Positions 30,982 through 39,400 of a stretch of 64,000 nt of DNA are shown here, piece by piece. The notes under the pieces are model-generated. The model did not search any database. It saw nothing but the letters and a program-made list of their open reading frames with translations, and was not told the origin of the DNA. How positions within the stretch are numbered: the stretch's first letter is position 1; the number at the start of each line of letters is the position of its first letter. Origin of the DNA: Labilithrix sp. (lineage in GTDB: Bacteria > Myxococcota_A > Polyangia > Polyangiales > Polyangiaceae). Position numbers and translations under genes: made by a program. The stretch is from the NCBI GenBank assembly GCA_019637105.1, contig JAHBWF010000020.1, positions 1 through 64,000 on the forward strand, given 5' to 3'.

Positions 30982-31635
30982 ATGACCTTCCAGTCGCTGT
31001 CGAAGAGCCCCGTCGTCCTGCCCGGGCTCGCGTGGCTCGCGCTCCCGATCGTACTTGCGTTCGCGCTCCGCCGCCGCGGGTTCTTTCGCGTCTGGGGGCT
31101 CGTGTTCGGCGTGCTCATCGGGCTCGACGCCTGGCTGACGGGCCCGCTCTCGCCGGTGTCCGACGAGCGCTCGGGGTGGGCGACGTCCTTCGGCGTCGCG
31201 TTCGTCATCCTCGGCGATCTCCGCCTCTTCCTCGCGGCCGAGTGGGACGAGCGCGCGGCGCGGGCGTCGCTGGCGAGGGCGTTCGGCCTCGCGTGGATCG
31301 CGCCGTTGACCTCGCAGCTCGTCCGCGCGCTGGTCTCCGCGATCGCAGCGACGCCGCGCCTGACCTACCTCGTCTACGAGCTCGTCTTCCTCGGCGTGCT
31401 CGCGAGCTGGTACCTCGCGCGCGTCCGACGCTTCACCGGCCCGCGCCGCGCGTTCGCGTCGCGGCTCGCCGCCTTCTTCGGCCTCACGTACGCCCTCTGG
31501 GCGGGCGCGGACGTCCTCTTGCTCGCCACCTCCGCGGACGTCGGCTACGGGCTGCGCATCGCGCCGAACGTGCTCTATTACGTGCTGTTCGTGCCGTACG
31601 TGCTCAAGCTCGCACCCGCTCCCGAGGCCCGTTGA
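30982..31635 (+). CDS. Integral membrane protein, about six TM segments
   Basis: 217 residues from the ATG at 30982. Hydrophobic segments occur near residues 11-27, 34-52, 63-79, 95-118, 124-145 and 160-205. I do not recognise the family. The stop codon overlaps the TTG start of the cytochrome lipoprotein (TTGA), so the two are translationally coupled and probably work together as a membrane/periplasm redox pair; this is inferred. Charged loops are Arg-rich on the predicted inside. Confidence 0.65.
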   Translation: MTFQSLSKSPVVLPGLAWLALPIVLAFALRRRGFFRVWGLVFGVLIGLDAWLTGPLSPVSDERSGWATSFGVAFVILGDLRLFLAAEWDERAARASLARAFGLAWIAPLTSQLVRALVSAIAATPRLTYLVYELVFLGVLASWYLARVRRFTGPRRAFASRLAAFFGLTYALWAGADVLLLATSADVGYGLRIAPNVLYYVLFVPYVLKLAPAPEAR

Positions 31636-32462
31636 CGCGCGGGAGATCGCCGCTCGTCGTCGCGCTCGCGCTCGCCCTCGCGTGCTCGAAGGCGCGCGAG
31701 GACGACCCGCGCGCGACGCTGACGTTCGTCGACGAAGGCCGGGCGCCGACGACGATCTCGCTGAGGACGCTGACGCAGCGGATCCAGGCCGACGAGGTGC
31801 GCGGCTACGACCCGTACTACAAGAAGGACAAGCGCTTCCGCGCGCTGCCGCTGTCGCGCGTGCTCGCGCTCGGGTTCCCGGAGCGCCGGTCGCTCGCGGA
31901 CGCGGAGCTGGTCTTCCGCGCGACCGACGGGTACGCCGCCTACCTCCGCGGGGCGCTGGCGACCGAGGACGGGGCCTACGTGGCGTTCGAGGACCTCGAC
32001 GTCGCCGCGTGGGAGCCGATCGGCCCGCAGCGCGCGAACCCCGGGCCGTTCTACCTCGTGTGGAGCAAGCCCGAGCAGGTCGATCTCGAGACGCACCCGC
32101 GCCCGTGGCAGCTCGCGAAGATCGAGATCGTGCGCTTCGAGGTCGCGTACCCGAACACGAGGCCGCCGGGCGAGCGCGCGCCGGACGATCCGGCGATGCG
32201 GGGCTACGCGATCTTCCGCGAGCGATGCTTCAAGTGCCACGCGGTGAACCGCGAGGGCGGGCGCGTCGGGCCCGATCTCAACGTCCCGCGGAACATCCTC
32301 GAGTACCGCCCCGAGGAGCAGGTGCGGGCGTACATCCGCGATCCGGCGACGTTCCGCTACGGCAACATGCCGCCGCATCCGGACCTCGCGGACGCGAGCC
32401 TCGACGCGCTGATCGCGTACCTCGGCGCGATGAAGGATCGGAAGCACGATCCGAAGGACTGA
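31632..32462 (+). CDS. Cytochrome c lipoprotein with sulfite-oxidase-like N-domain
   Basis: 276 residues. Starts at a TTG overlapping the upstream stop. The signal ends ALALAC (lipidation at about residue 16). Residues about 22-180 resemble the compact molybdopterin-oxidoreductase-like (SUOX/YedY small) fold: TISLRTLTQRIQADEVRGYDPYYKKDKRFRALPLSRVLAL and ATDGYAAYLRGALATEDGAYVAFED; the Mo-ligating cysteine of true enzymes is not seen. A C-type haem domain follows with C199-F-K-C202-H203 and a likely Met ligand at GNMPPHPD. It is therefore a lipid-anchored periplasmic electron carrier of the mono-haem type with an extra domain. The coupled membrane protein may be its redox partner. Confidence 0.75.
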   Translation: MTRGRSPLVVALALALACSKAREDDPRATLTFVDEGRAPTTISLRTLTQRIQADEVRGYDPYYKKDKRFRALPLSRVLALGFPERRSLADAELVFRATDGYAAYLRGALATEDGAYVAFEDLDVAAWEPIGPQRANPGPFYLVWSKPEQVDLETHPRPWQLAKIEIVRFEVAYPNTRPPGERAPDDPAMRGYAIFRERCFKCHAVNREGGRVGPDLNVPRNILEYRPEEQVRAYIRDPATFRYGNMPPHPDLADASLDALIAYLGAMKDRKHDPKD

Positions 32463-32648
32463 GCGCGGCGGCGTCGCCCGCCGGCCCGCGTGGCCGCGGC
32501 GCCGCCGCGCGTTCGCGACGTGGGCGACGGTCGTCCGCGGAGCGCCGCGCTCGCGCCGACGGTGACGGGGTCACGAAAAGCGAGCGAAACACGTCCGAAA
32601 CACGGGCCGCCCCAGACTGGGGCGACGGTCGACGACCTTCCGAGGCCC

Positions 32649-33878
32649 ATGACGATCAACGCAGGTGACACCGCGTGGCTGCTCGCGAGCGCCGCGCTCG
32701 TTCTCTTGATGACCCCCGCGCTCGCGCTCTTCTACGGCGGCATGGTCCGCAAGAAGAACGTCTTGTCGACGCTGATGCACTCGCTCGCGGCGATCCCGAT
32801 CATCAGCGTCTTCTGGGCGATCTGCGGCTGGTCGCTCGCGTTCGGCCCGTCGCACGGCGGCCTGATCGGATCGCTCGGGCCGGTCGGGCTCGGAGACCTC
32901 CTGACGAGCGCGCACGGCACGGTGCCGGCGCTGGCGTTCTGCGCGTTCCAGATGATGTTCGCCGTGATCACGCCGGCGCTGATCTCCGGCGCGTTCGCCG
33001 AGCGGATGCGCTTCTCGGCGTACGCCGCGTTCATCGTCCTCTGGTCGCTCCTCGTCTACGTCCCGGTCGCGCACTGGGTCTGGTCGGACGACGGCTGGCT
33101 CGCCAAGCTGGGCGCGCTCGACTTCGCGGGCGGCGCCGTGGTCCACCTCACGGCTGGCGCCTCCGCGCTCGTCTGCGCGGTCGTGATCGGCCGGCGGATC
33201 AAGTACCCGCAGGAGCGGCCGCTGCCGCACAACCTCACGATGACGTTGACCGGCGCGGGCCTGCTCTGGTTCGGCTGGTTCGGCTTCAACGCGGGGAGCG
33301 CGCTGACAAGCGGCTGGCTCGCGGCGCTCGCCTTCGCGACGACGCACCTCGGCGCGTCGGGCGGCGCGCTCGGCTGGCTGCTCGTCGAGTGGAAGCACCG
33401 CGGCAAGCCGACGGCGCTCGGCGTCGCCTCGGGGCTCGTCGCGGGGCTCGTCGCGATCACGCCCGCGGCCGGCTTCGTGTCGCCGGCGGCCTCGATCGTC
33501 ATCGGCTTCGTCGCCGGGTGCGCCTGCTACCTCGCGGTCCTCGCGAAGTACAAGTACGGCTACGACGACTCGCTCGACGCCTTCGGCGTGCACGGCGTCG
33601 GCGGGCTCACGGGGGCGCTCCTCACGGGCGTCTTCGCGGTCGAGCGCACGTTTCCGGGGGTCGACGAGCCCGTCGGGGCCGATGGCCTCCTCGCGGGCAA
33701 CCCGAAGCTCCTCGGCGTCCAGCTCCTGACGTGCGCGGTGTCGGCCGTCTACGCCGCCGGCGTCACCTGGGGCCTGCTCAAGCTCCTCGACAAGCTCATC
33801 GGGCTCCGCGTGTCGGTCTCCGACGAGCGCGAGGGCCTCGACACGACCCAGCACGGCGAGGAAGGCTACGCCGGCTGA
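32649..33878 (+). CDS. amt: Ammonium transporter (Amt family)
   Basis: 409 residues with 11 predicted membrane segments. The twin channel histidines are H166 (AVVHLTAG) and H315 (FGVHGVGG); the family segments GGMVRKKN, AFAERM and WFGWFGFNAGS are present. It takes up NH4+/NH3 across the inner membrane. A GAGG sequence lies before the ATG at 32649. No glnK/PII gene accompanies it here, unlike in many bacteria; its C-terminus is short (SDEREGLDTTQHGEEGYAG) with the YGYDDSLD loop conserved. N-terminal signal is absent, as usual for shorter Amt forms. Confidence 0.93.
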   Translation: MTINAGDTAWLLASAALVLLMTPALALFYGGMVRKKNVLSTLMHSLAAIPIISVFWAICGWSLAFGPSHGGLIGSLGPVGLGDLLTSAHGTVPALAFCAFQMMFAVITPALISGAFAERMRFSAYAAFIVLWSLLVYVPVAHWVWSDDGWLAKLGALDFAGGAVVHLTAGASALVCAVVIGRRIKYPQERPLPHNLTMTLTGAGLLWFGWFGFNAGSALTSGWLAALAFATTHLGASGGALGWLLVEWKHRGKPTALGVASGLVAGLVAITPAAGFVSPAASIVIGFVAGCACYLAVLAKYKYGYDDSLDAFGVHGVGGLTGALLTGVFAVERTFPGVDEPVGADGLLAGNPKLLGVQLLTCAVSAVYAAGVTWGLLKLLDKLIGLRVSVSDEREGLDTTQHGEEGYAG

Positions 33879-34066
33879 CCGGCTGGGATCGATCGCGATC
33901 GCGGCGAGGACGAGGCCATTTGCGACAGGGCCCCGGGGGCTCGGTCGACTGGCGACCTTTGCCACGCGGCGCGCGCGTCGAGTCCGCGCTATACACTCCA
34001 GAGCCGACGAGGCGAGGGCGGCGCGGACGGCGTCATCGCCTCGACTCGGCGGCGACCGGAGTCCCC

Positions 34067-34753
34067 ATGAATGACAGGACGCGCGAGGACGGTAAGGCGC
34101 CTCGCCCCACGACGGTTCTGGATCCTCTGCGCCCGGCGGTCGTCGTGCGTCGTCGGGTCTACGACGCGGAGATGCTCGAGAAGGAGGTCGAGGCCCCGCG
34201 CGCGTTCACGATGGCGACGCAGCCTCCTTCGCTCGCCGCCCCGGACGACGACGAAGAGGACGACAGCGGGCCGCCGTCGTCCATCAACGTCGCCCGCGCC
34301 CTCGCGTCGCTCCGCGCCGACGAGCTCCAGCGTGTCGAGGAGCTGGTCCGCGCCGACGACGAAGACGTGCGCGCCGGGCGCGCGGCGCCGCTCCCGGCCG
34401 CGGCTCCGGCGCCCGTCCCGGCCGCGGCGCCCGCGGTCCCGACCCTGGCGATCGGCAAGACCATCGCGCTCTCGGACCTCGCGGAGAGGATGGGGGTGCC
34501 GGCCGAGGACCTGCCGGCGACGCTCGTGGCGCGCGGCTTCTACGCGCTCCACGCGAAGACGGTGCTCCCGCGCGAGACGGCGCGCGTCATCGCGGAGATG
34601 TACGGTTGGCGGGTCGAGGACGCCGCCGGCGACGCCGAGGACTCGGCGCCGGTGAAGAGCGGCACGCGCTCGCGCATCGCGACCAAGCGCAAGGTGGGCA
34701 CGAAGGGGAAGGCGAAGGCCGCCAAGCCCGCGAAGCGCGGCGTCGCGCGCTGA
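34067..34753 (+). CDS. Protein with IF-2 N-terminal-like domain and basic tail
   Basis: 228 residues. The central/C-terminal part (about 125-185: IALSDLAERMGVPAEDLPATLVARGFYALHAKTVLPRETARVIAEMYGWRVED) resembles the small helical IF2_N module at the start of translation initiation factor IF-2 and of some rRNA-binding proteins. Upstream is an acidic helix (RADELQRVEELVRADDEDV) and a Pro/Ala linker; the C-terminal 40 residues are Lys/Arg/Ala-rich (RKVGTKGKAKAAKPAKRG), like histone H1-type tails. The combination suggests a nucleic-acid binding accessory protein, not IF-2 itself (no GTPase domain). A TATACA element (33990) is 77 nt upstream. I cannot name a function. Confidence 0.65.
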   Translation: MNDRTREDGKAPRPTTVLDPLRPAVVVRRRVYDAEMLEKEVEAPRAFTMATQPPSLAAPDDDEEDDSGPPSSINVARALASLRADELQRVEELVRADDEDVRAGRAAPLPAAAPAPVPAAAPAVPTLAIGKTIALSDLAERMGVPAEDLPATLVARGFYALHAKTVLPRETARVIAEMYGWRVEDAAGDAEDSAPVKSGTRSRIATKRKVGTKGKAKAAKPAKRGVAR

Positions 34754-34765
34754 GCCGCCGCCCCG

Positions 34766-35317
34766 TCAGCGCGGCGCGTCGAAGACGAGCTCGAACGAGA
34801 CCTCGACGGAGTCCTTCACGCGGAACGCGTTCATCGGGCCCTTCACCGGATCGGAGCCGAGCGCGCTGAGCGACATGTCGAACGTGCCGGTCACGCGCGC
34901 GCCGCCGTCGCCCTCCGGCTGCAGGCGAATCGGGACCGGGCGCTCGACCGTGCGACCCTGCGGCGGCACGATCCGGACCCGCGCCTTGCCGGCCTCGACG
35001 GTCGCCTCGACGCGCACGACCGCGTCGTCGGCGGCGTGGAAGACGTCCTTGCGCATCTTGCCGAGGCAGTCGTCGCGATCCGACGGGGAGAGCCCGTTCG
35101 GATCGACCTGGCCGTTCCTCAGCGTCCCCGCGACGTCGATCGCCGCGATCGGCACCTCGACGCGGGCCGAGCCCTGCTCGACACCCACGCGCTCGGCGCT
35201 CCCGGACACGCGGCGGCAGACGAGCTCGAGATCGTGCGCCAGCCGCGCGAACAGGCCCTCGGCGAACGTCCGGATGCGCACGCGGCTTCTCTCGGGATCG
35301 AGGACGAGCTTCGTCAC
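34766..35317 (-). CDS. YceI-like domain protein without signal peptide
   Basis: 183 residues. The YceI-like lipocalin-fold pattern is visible: VLDPERSRVRIRTFAEGLFARLAHDLE at the N-terminus (VDPxHSxVxFxxxH type), ARVEVPIAAIDVAG, DCLGKMRKDVFHAADDAVVRVEA and VTGTFDMSLSALGSDPVKGPMNAFRVKDSVEVSFELVFD at the end. Most YceI proteins are periplasmic isoprenoid binders; this one starts directly at GTG 35317 with no signal peptide, so it may be cytoplasmic. A TATGAT box lies 12 bases upstream of the GTG. Converges on the IF2N-like gene with 12 bp between stops. Confidence 0.75.
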   Translation of the reverse strand: MTKLVLDPERSRVRIRTFAEGLFARLAHDLELVCRRVSGSAERVGVEQGSARVEVPIAAIDVAGTLRNGQVDPNGLSPSDRDDCLGKMRKDVFHAADDAVVRVEATVEAGKARVRIVPPQGRTVERPVPIRLQPEGDGGARVTGTFDMSLSALGSDPVKGPMNAFRVKDSVEVSFELVFDAPR

Positions 35318-35323
35318 GGGCCG

Positions 35324-35329
35324 ATCATA
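35324..35329 (-). promoter_or_regulatory. TATGAT -10 box, leaderless-type spacing
   Basis: Minus-strand TATGAT begins exactly 12 nt upstream of the GTG at 35317, which places the expected transcription start at or next to the start codon. Near-consensus -10; no -35. Confidence 0.45.
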
Positions 35330-35426
35330 GCCGAACGTCGGACCGGCGCGCGTCCCCTCCGTACACCGCGACGCCGCTCGACCTCGTCCGGGCGGCGCGC
35401 GGGAGCGCGGGCCGTCTCGCCGGCGG

Positions 35427-35957
35427 TCAGAAGCAGAAGTTCTGCTGCGCGCAGTTGTTCGCCTCGAGGCACGCGTGGTGGCTCTGGCACGCCGCGTCGT
35501 TGTTGCACTGGCTGACGTGTTGCAGCCGGCAGGCGTTGTCGCAAGCCGAGTCGAAGCAGTCGAACAGGCAGTCGTCGAACGCGTTCTCGAACGGGATCGC
35601 CCCGGGGTTGGCCTGGATGCAGCAGCCGAAGCAGGTGCCGGGGTTGGCGCTCTGGCAGCTCGGCTGCGCCGGCGGGGGAGGGGGAGGCGGCGGGGCAGGG
35701 TCCGGCGTGTCCTCCGGGGGCGGATCCGCGCTCGGCTCCTCGGTCTCCGGCGGGGTCGTCTCCGGGGCGGTGTCGGCGGCGCCGGTGGTCGGTGCCGGAT
35801 CGTCGCTGCGCTCGGCGTCCTGGCGTCGCTTCGTCGACTTCGAGCCGCCCTCGTAGGACGTGCCTTCGATCGAGGCCGGCTCGCACGCGACGGCGCCTCC
35901 GAGCAAGGCGGCGAGGAGCGGGATGACGGCGATCGTGGGTCGGGTCGTGAGGGGCAT
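35427..35957 (-). CDS. Cys-rich lipoprotein, hypothetical
   Basis: 176 residues from the ATG at 35957, chosen because it precedes a clean signal (PLLAALLGGAVAC). After it comes a low-complexity acidic/Pro region (residues 30-105) with an eight-proline run, then a compact 75-residue domain with 14 cysteines ending in QQNFCF. The spacing (CFGCC, CLFDCFDSACDNAC, QCNNDAACQSHHAC, NNCAQQNFC) suggests a tightly disulfide-bonded fold on a flexible stalk, exported and anchored at the outer membrane. No known family recognised. Confidence 0.7.
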   Translation of the reverse strand: MPLTTRPTIAVIPLLAALLGGAVACEPASIEGTSYEGGSKSTKRRQDAERSDDPAPTTGAADTAPETTPPETEEPSADPPPEDTPDPAPPPPPPPPAQPSCQSANPGTCFGCCIQANPGAIPFENAFDDCLFDCFDSACDNACRLQHVSQCNNDAACQSHHACLEANNCAQQNFCF

Positions 35958-36180
35958 CGGCGGGGCTCGGCGCGGCGAGGTCCATCGTGCATCCGCCGGA
36001 CCAGGATCATGGCTCGCCGTCGCGATCGGCGCGCGCGCGTGGATCGGCCGATCTTTCCACGCTCGACGCACGCGCTCCGCGCGGGCGCGAGGCGCGCGGG
36101 CTGGATCGCCGATGCTCCGCCACGCTGTGCGAGCCGTGACTCTGCGTGAGTGTAGGTGCGGCCGTCCGCGCGCGGCGGCT

Positions 36181-36186
36181 TATACT
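36181..36186 (+). promoter_or_regulatory. TATACT -10 box, short leader
   Basis: TATACT starts 15 nt before the GST ATG at 36196; the same hexamer occurs at exactly the same distance before the gene at 45036. No -35 is evident. Confidence 0.4.
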
Positions 36187-36195
36187 CGCGGGCCC

Positions 36196-36924
36196 ATGAG
36201 TCGGACCCTCTACGGCCTGTCGCAGTCGCCCTGGACCGAGCGCGCGCGCTGGGCGCTCGATCACCACGGCGTCGCGTTCACCTTCCACGAGCACGTCCCG
36301 ATGCTGGGGGAGGTGCTCCTCCGCCGGAAGGCGCGGTCGAAGAAGGCGAGCGTGCCGCTCTTGGTCGACGGCGCCGACGTCGTGATGGGCTCGTTCGAGA
36401 TCGCGAAGCACGCGGAGCGCGTCGGGCGGGGCGCGCCGCTCTTCCCGCGGGACAAGGGCGCGGAGATCGACCACTGGGTCGACGTCGGCGAGCGGATGCT
36501 GCGCGTCGGTCGCGCCTGGCTCTTCGAGCGTCTCCTCGCGAGCAAGGCGGCGCAGGCCGAGGCCCTCCCGTCGTTCGTCCCCGGCGGGTTGCGCGGCGCG
36601 CTCACGCCCTCGGCGTCGCTGGCGATCCGCTTCCTGGCGAAGAAGTACGACGTCCCCGCCGACGTCGGCGCCGAGATCGAGCACACGCTCCGCCCGCTCC
36701 TCCAGGACGTCCGCGCGGCGCTCGAGCGGGGCGCGTACCTCCTCGCGCCGTCGGGCTTCAGCCTCGCCGATCTCGCGATCGCCTCGGCGCTCCACGTCGT
36801 CCGGCCCCACGACGCGGCCAAGCTCGGCCCCGCGACGCGCGAGGCCTGGACGAACGAGGCGGTCGCCGCCGACTTCGGCGACCTGCTCGCCTGGCGCGAC
36901 ACGGTCTACGGCAAGCACCGCTGA
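36196..36924 (+). CDS. Glutathione S-transferase-like protein
   Basis: 242 residues. The N-terminal thioredoxin-like half (TLYGLSQSPWTERARWALDHHGVAFTFHEH...SKKASVPLLVDGADVVMGSFEIAKHAERV) has the GST VPxL turn and the Glu/Ser-x-x-Ile glutathione-site helix. The C-terminal all-helical half ends with FSLADLAIASALHVVRP, close to the N-capping motif. The catalytic Ser/Cys would be in SQSPWTE. Such proteins detoxify electrophiles in the cytoplasm, but substrate is unknown. Single gene with a small palindromic hairpin right after its stop. Confidence 0.8.
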   Translation: MSRTLYGLSQSPWTERARWALDHHGVAFTFHEHVPMLGEVLLRRKARSKKASVPLLVDGADVVMGSFEIAKHAERVGRGAPLFPRDKGAEIDHWVDVGERMLRVGRAWLFERLLASKAAQAEALPSFVPGGLRGALTPSASLAIRFLAKKYDVPADVGAEIEHTLRPLLQDVRAALERGAYLLAPSGFSLADLAIASALHVVRPHDAAKLGPATREAWTNEAVAADFGDLLAWRDTVYGKHR

Positions 36925-36940
36925 GCGCCGCCGGCGGCGC
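36925..36940. terminator. GC-rich palindrome after GST gene
   Basis: GCGCCGCCGGCGGCGC, a perfect 16-bp palindrome starting on the base after the GST stop codon, between convergent genes. It can form a six-pair stem with a CCGG loop. Terminator role is plausible, unproven. Confidence 0.45.
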
Positions 36941-36949
36941 GGCCCGACC

Positions 36950-39358
36950 TCAGATGCCGATCGGCGAGCGCTCGTCGAGCGTCGCGGTGACGCGCCGCGC
37001 GCGCAGGGCGACCCGGTTCTGGATCGTCGTGAACTCGGGCTCGCCGCGGAGCGGATCGAACAGAGGACAGCGATCGAGCCACACGACGTCGACGAGCCCG
37101 TTGGCGTCGCAGGCCCGCAGCGCCTCGAACGTCTCGGCGTCCATGCGGAAGAACGCGTGCATCTCCGCGCGCAGCTGCGCGTTGAACGACGCGCGTCGCG
37201 GCGGGCGCGACGCGTCGACGGGCAAGACTCGGTCGACGAACGCGCGGTCGCGCAGGAGGCCGGCCTCCCCCAGCGGCACCTTCAGCATGTGCTCGACGGC
37301 GAAACGAGCGCTGTCGGGCAGCGTCACCGTCGACAGGACCGCCGAGAGCCGCTGCGCCTCGCCGACGTCGCGCCGCCACATCGCGTCGCGCGTCTGGATC
37401 ACGAACCAGGCCCCGATGTCGCCCGGGTGCGGAGGGATGTCGCCGAGCGCCTCCCTCATCCCGGCGCTGTCGCCGAGGATCGATCGCACGCGCGCGATCT
37501 GCTGCCGCGCCTGGACGAGCTCGGGATCGATCGCCGTCGCCTTCCGGAGGAGCGCGAAGCCCTCCTCGATCCGGCCGACCTCCGCCATCACGCGGCCGAG
37601 CCAGTCGAGCGCGTCGACCGAGTTGGGAGCGACGCCGAGCGCGGCGCGGAAATAGCGGACGGCCGCGTCGACCTCCTGGCTCTGGAGGTGGATCAGCGCG
37701 AGCGCGACCTTCGCCTCGGGCTGCATCGGCTCGAGCTCGGTGGCCCGCGTGGCGAGCGCGCGGGCGCGCTCGGCGGCGTCGCGGCCGAACGCGTCCATCC
37801 CGTAGACGCGCGCGACGGCGAGCGCGTAGGTGCTCATGATGCGCACGTCGTCCGGCGCCCTCGCGTGGGCGCGCGCCAGGAGCTCCACCGCCTCGCGGAC
37901 GACCTCGAGCCACCCGCGGCGCATGAGGTAGCGGCCGCGGAGGAACAGGTCCTCGGCCTCGGGCTCGGCGCTGCGGGCCTTCGCGGCCTGACCGAGCTCG
38001 GCGGTGAGCGCGCCGGCGATCGCGTGCGCCGCGTCGTCGGCGATCGAGAGCACCTGGGCGGGCGGGCGATCGAAGCGGCGCGCCCAGAGCTGGAAGCCGT
38101 CGGCCACCGCGATCAGGCGGAACGAGACGCGGAGCACGTCGCCGAGCCGCCGGAGCGATCCGTCGACGACGACGTCCGCCCCGAGCGAGCGGCCGATCTC
38201 GCGCACGTCGCGCTTGGCGTCGTCGAAGCGGGCGGTGTCGCCGCGCGGACGGACGAGCAGGCTCGGGACGACGCTGAGGAGATCGACGATGTCCTCGTTC
38301 ACGTTCTCGACGAGGTAGGCGTCGTCGCTCGGGCCGAGGTTCAGGACGGGCAGGACCGCGACGACGCGCGCGCCGCTCGCGCGCTGCTGCTGGAGCGACG
38401 GCAGCGGGGGGAGCAGCGGCAGCGTCCCGGACGGCGCCGGGCGCGGCGCCGCGACGCTCGGCGCGGCGACGAGGTCCTCGAGCGCGGCCGCCGTCTCCTC
38501 GGCGCTGGCGAAGCGGTCCTCGCGGCGGCGCGCCATGAGCTTGAGGACGAGCTCGGCGGCGCGCGCGGGCAGGCTCGGCATCACCGAGCGCGCGTCCGGC
38601 GGCGGCCGGAGCAGGCGCCCGGCCGCGACGGTGACGATCGAGTCGCCCTGCCACGCCATCTGGCCCGTGAGCAGCTCGAAGAGCATCGCCCCGAGGGCGT
38701 AGAGGTCGGCGCGCGCGTCGAGGTCGGTCGCGCCCTCGACCTGCTCGGGGGCCATGTAGGCGGGCGTGCCGACGATCCCGCCGACGGTCCGCGAGAGATC
38801 GCCCGGCGCGGCGGCGCGGGCGATCCCGAAGTCGGTGATCACCGCGCGCCCGTCCTTCGCGACGATCACGTTCTCCGGCTTGAGGTCGCGATGGAGGACG
38901 TCGGCCGCGTGGGCCGCGGCGAGCCCGGCGCACACGTCGAGCGCGAGGCGGACGACCTCGTCGAGCGGCAGCCGCCCGCGGCGGGCGAGGAGCGACCCGA
39001 GCATCTCGCCCTCGATGAACTCCATCGTGAGGAAGCGCTCGCCGCCGTCCTCGCCGATGTCGTAGGTCCGCGCCACGTTCTTGTGGGTGACGCGCCGCGC
39101 GAGCTTCACCTCGCGCCGGAAGCGCTCGATCATGTCGGACGAGGCCAGCTCCTTCTTCAGCATCTTGAGCGCGACGACCTCGTCGAGCTCGCGGTCGAAC
39201 GCGCGGTACACCGTCCCCATCGCGCCCGCCCCGAGCATCCCGCGGAGCTCGTAGCGCCCGGCGAGGAGCGGGGGGGACTCCTCGGGTGACGTCACGCGCG
39301 CGGGGGCGGCTTCGAGCGACGCCGAAATGGTCTTCGCCTCGGGATCGGTGTCGCTCAT
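36950..39358 (-). CDS. Ser/Thr protein kinase with TolB-N-like and TPR domains
   Basis: 802 residues. Kinase domain about 36-305: Gly-rich loop GAGAMGTVY, K65, H156RD158LKPEN, D176FG178 and APE (MAPEQVEG), all intact, so activity is expected. Residues 330-450 (VVAVLPVLNLGPSDDAYLVENVNEDIVDLLSVVPSLLVRPRGD...VDGSLRRLGDVLRVSFRLI...FQLWARRFDR) resemble the TolB-N/FlgO-like module that is common next to adenylate-cyclase and kinase domains. The remainder is TPR-like helices (about 475-640) and a C-terminal tail. There is no membrane segment, so it acts in the cytoplasm. Myxobacteria have many such kinases. A TACGCT box is 18 nt upstream of the ATG. Confidence 0.9.
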   Translation of the reverse strand: MSDTDPEAKTISASLEAAPARVTSPEESPPLLAGRYELRGMLGAGAMGTVYRAFDRELDEVVALKMLKKELASSDMIERFRREVKLARRVTHKNVARTYDIGEDGGERFLTMEFIEGEMLGSLLARRGRLPLDEVVRLALDVCAGLAAAHAADVLHRDLKPENVIVAKDGRAVITDFGIARAAAPGDLSRTVGGIVGTPAYMAPEQVEGATDLDARADLYALGAMLFELLTGQMAWQGDSIVTVAAGRLLRPPPDARSVMPSLPARAAELVLKLMARRREDRFASAEETAAALEDLVAAPSVAAPRPAPSGTLPLLPPLPSLQQQRASGARVVAVLPVLNLGPSDDAYLVENVNEDIVDLLSVVPSLLVRPRGDTARFDDAKRDVREIGRSLGADVVVDGSLRRLGDVLRVSFRLIAVADGFQLWARRFDRPPAQVLSIADDAAHAIAGALTAELGQAAKARSAEPEAEDLFLRGRYLMRRGWLEVVREAVELLARAHARAPDDVRIMSTYALAVARVYGMDAFGRDAAERARALATRATELEPMQPEAKVALALIHLQSQEVDAAVRYFRAALGVAPNSVDALDWLGRVMAEVGRIEEGFALLRKATAIDPELVQARQQIARVRSILGDSAGMREALGDIPPHPGDIGAWFVIQTRDAMWRRDVGEAQRLSAVLSTVTLPDSARFAVEHMLKVPLGEAGLLRDRAFVDRVLPVDASRPPRRASFNAQLRAEMHAFFRMDAETFEALRACDANGLVDVVWLDRCPLFDPLRGEPEFTTIQNRVALRARRVTATLDERSPIGI

Positions 39359-39370
39359 CGTGACGCCTCG

Positions 39371-39376
39371 AGCGTA
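39371..39376 (-). promoter_or_regulatory. TACGCT -10-like box, short leader
   Basis: Minus-strand TAnnnT hexamer whose first T lies 18 nt upstream of the kinase ATG at 39358. Confidence 0.3.
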
Positions 39377-39400
39377 TCAGAAGTCTGCTAATCAAGACGC

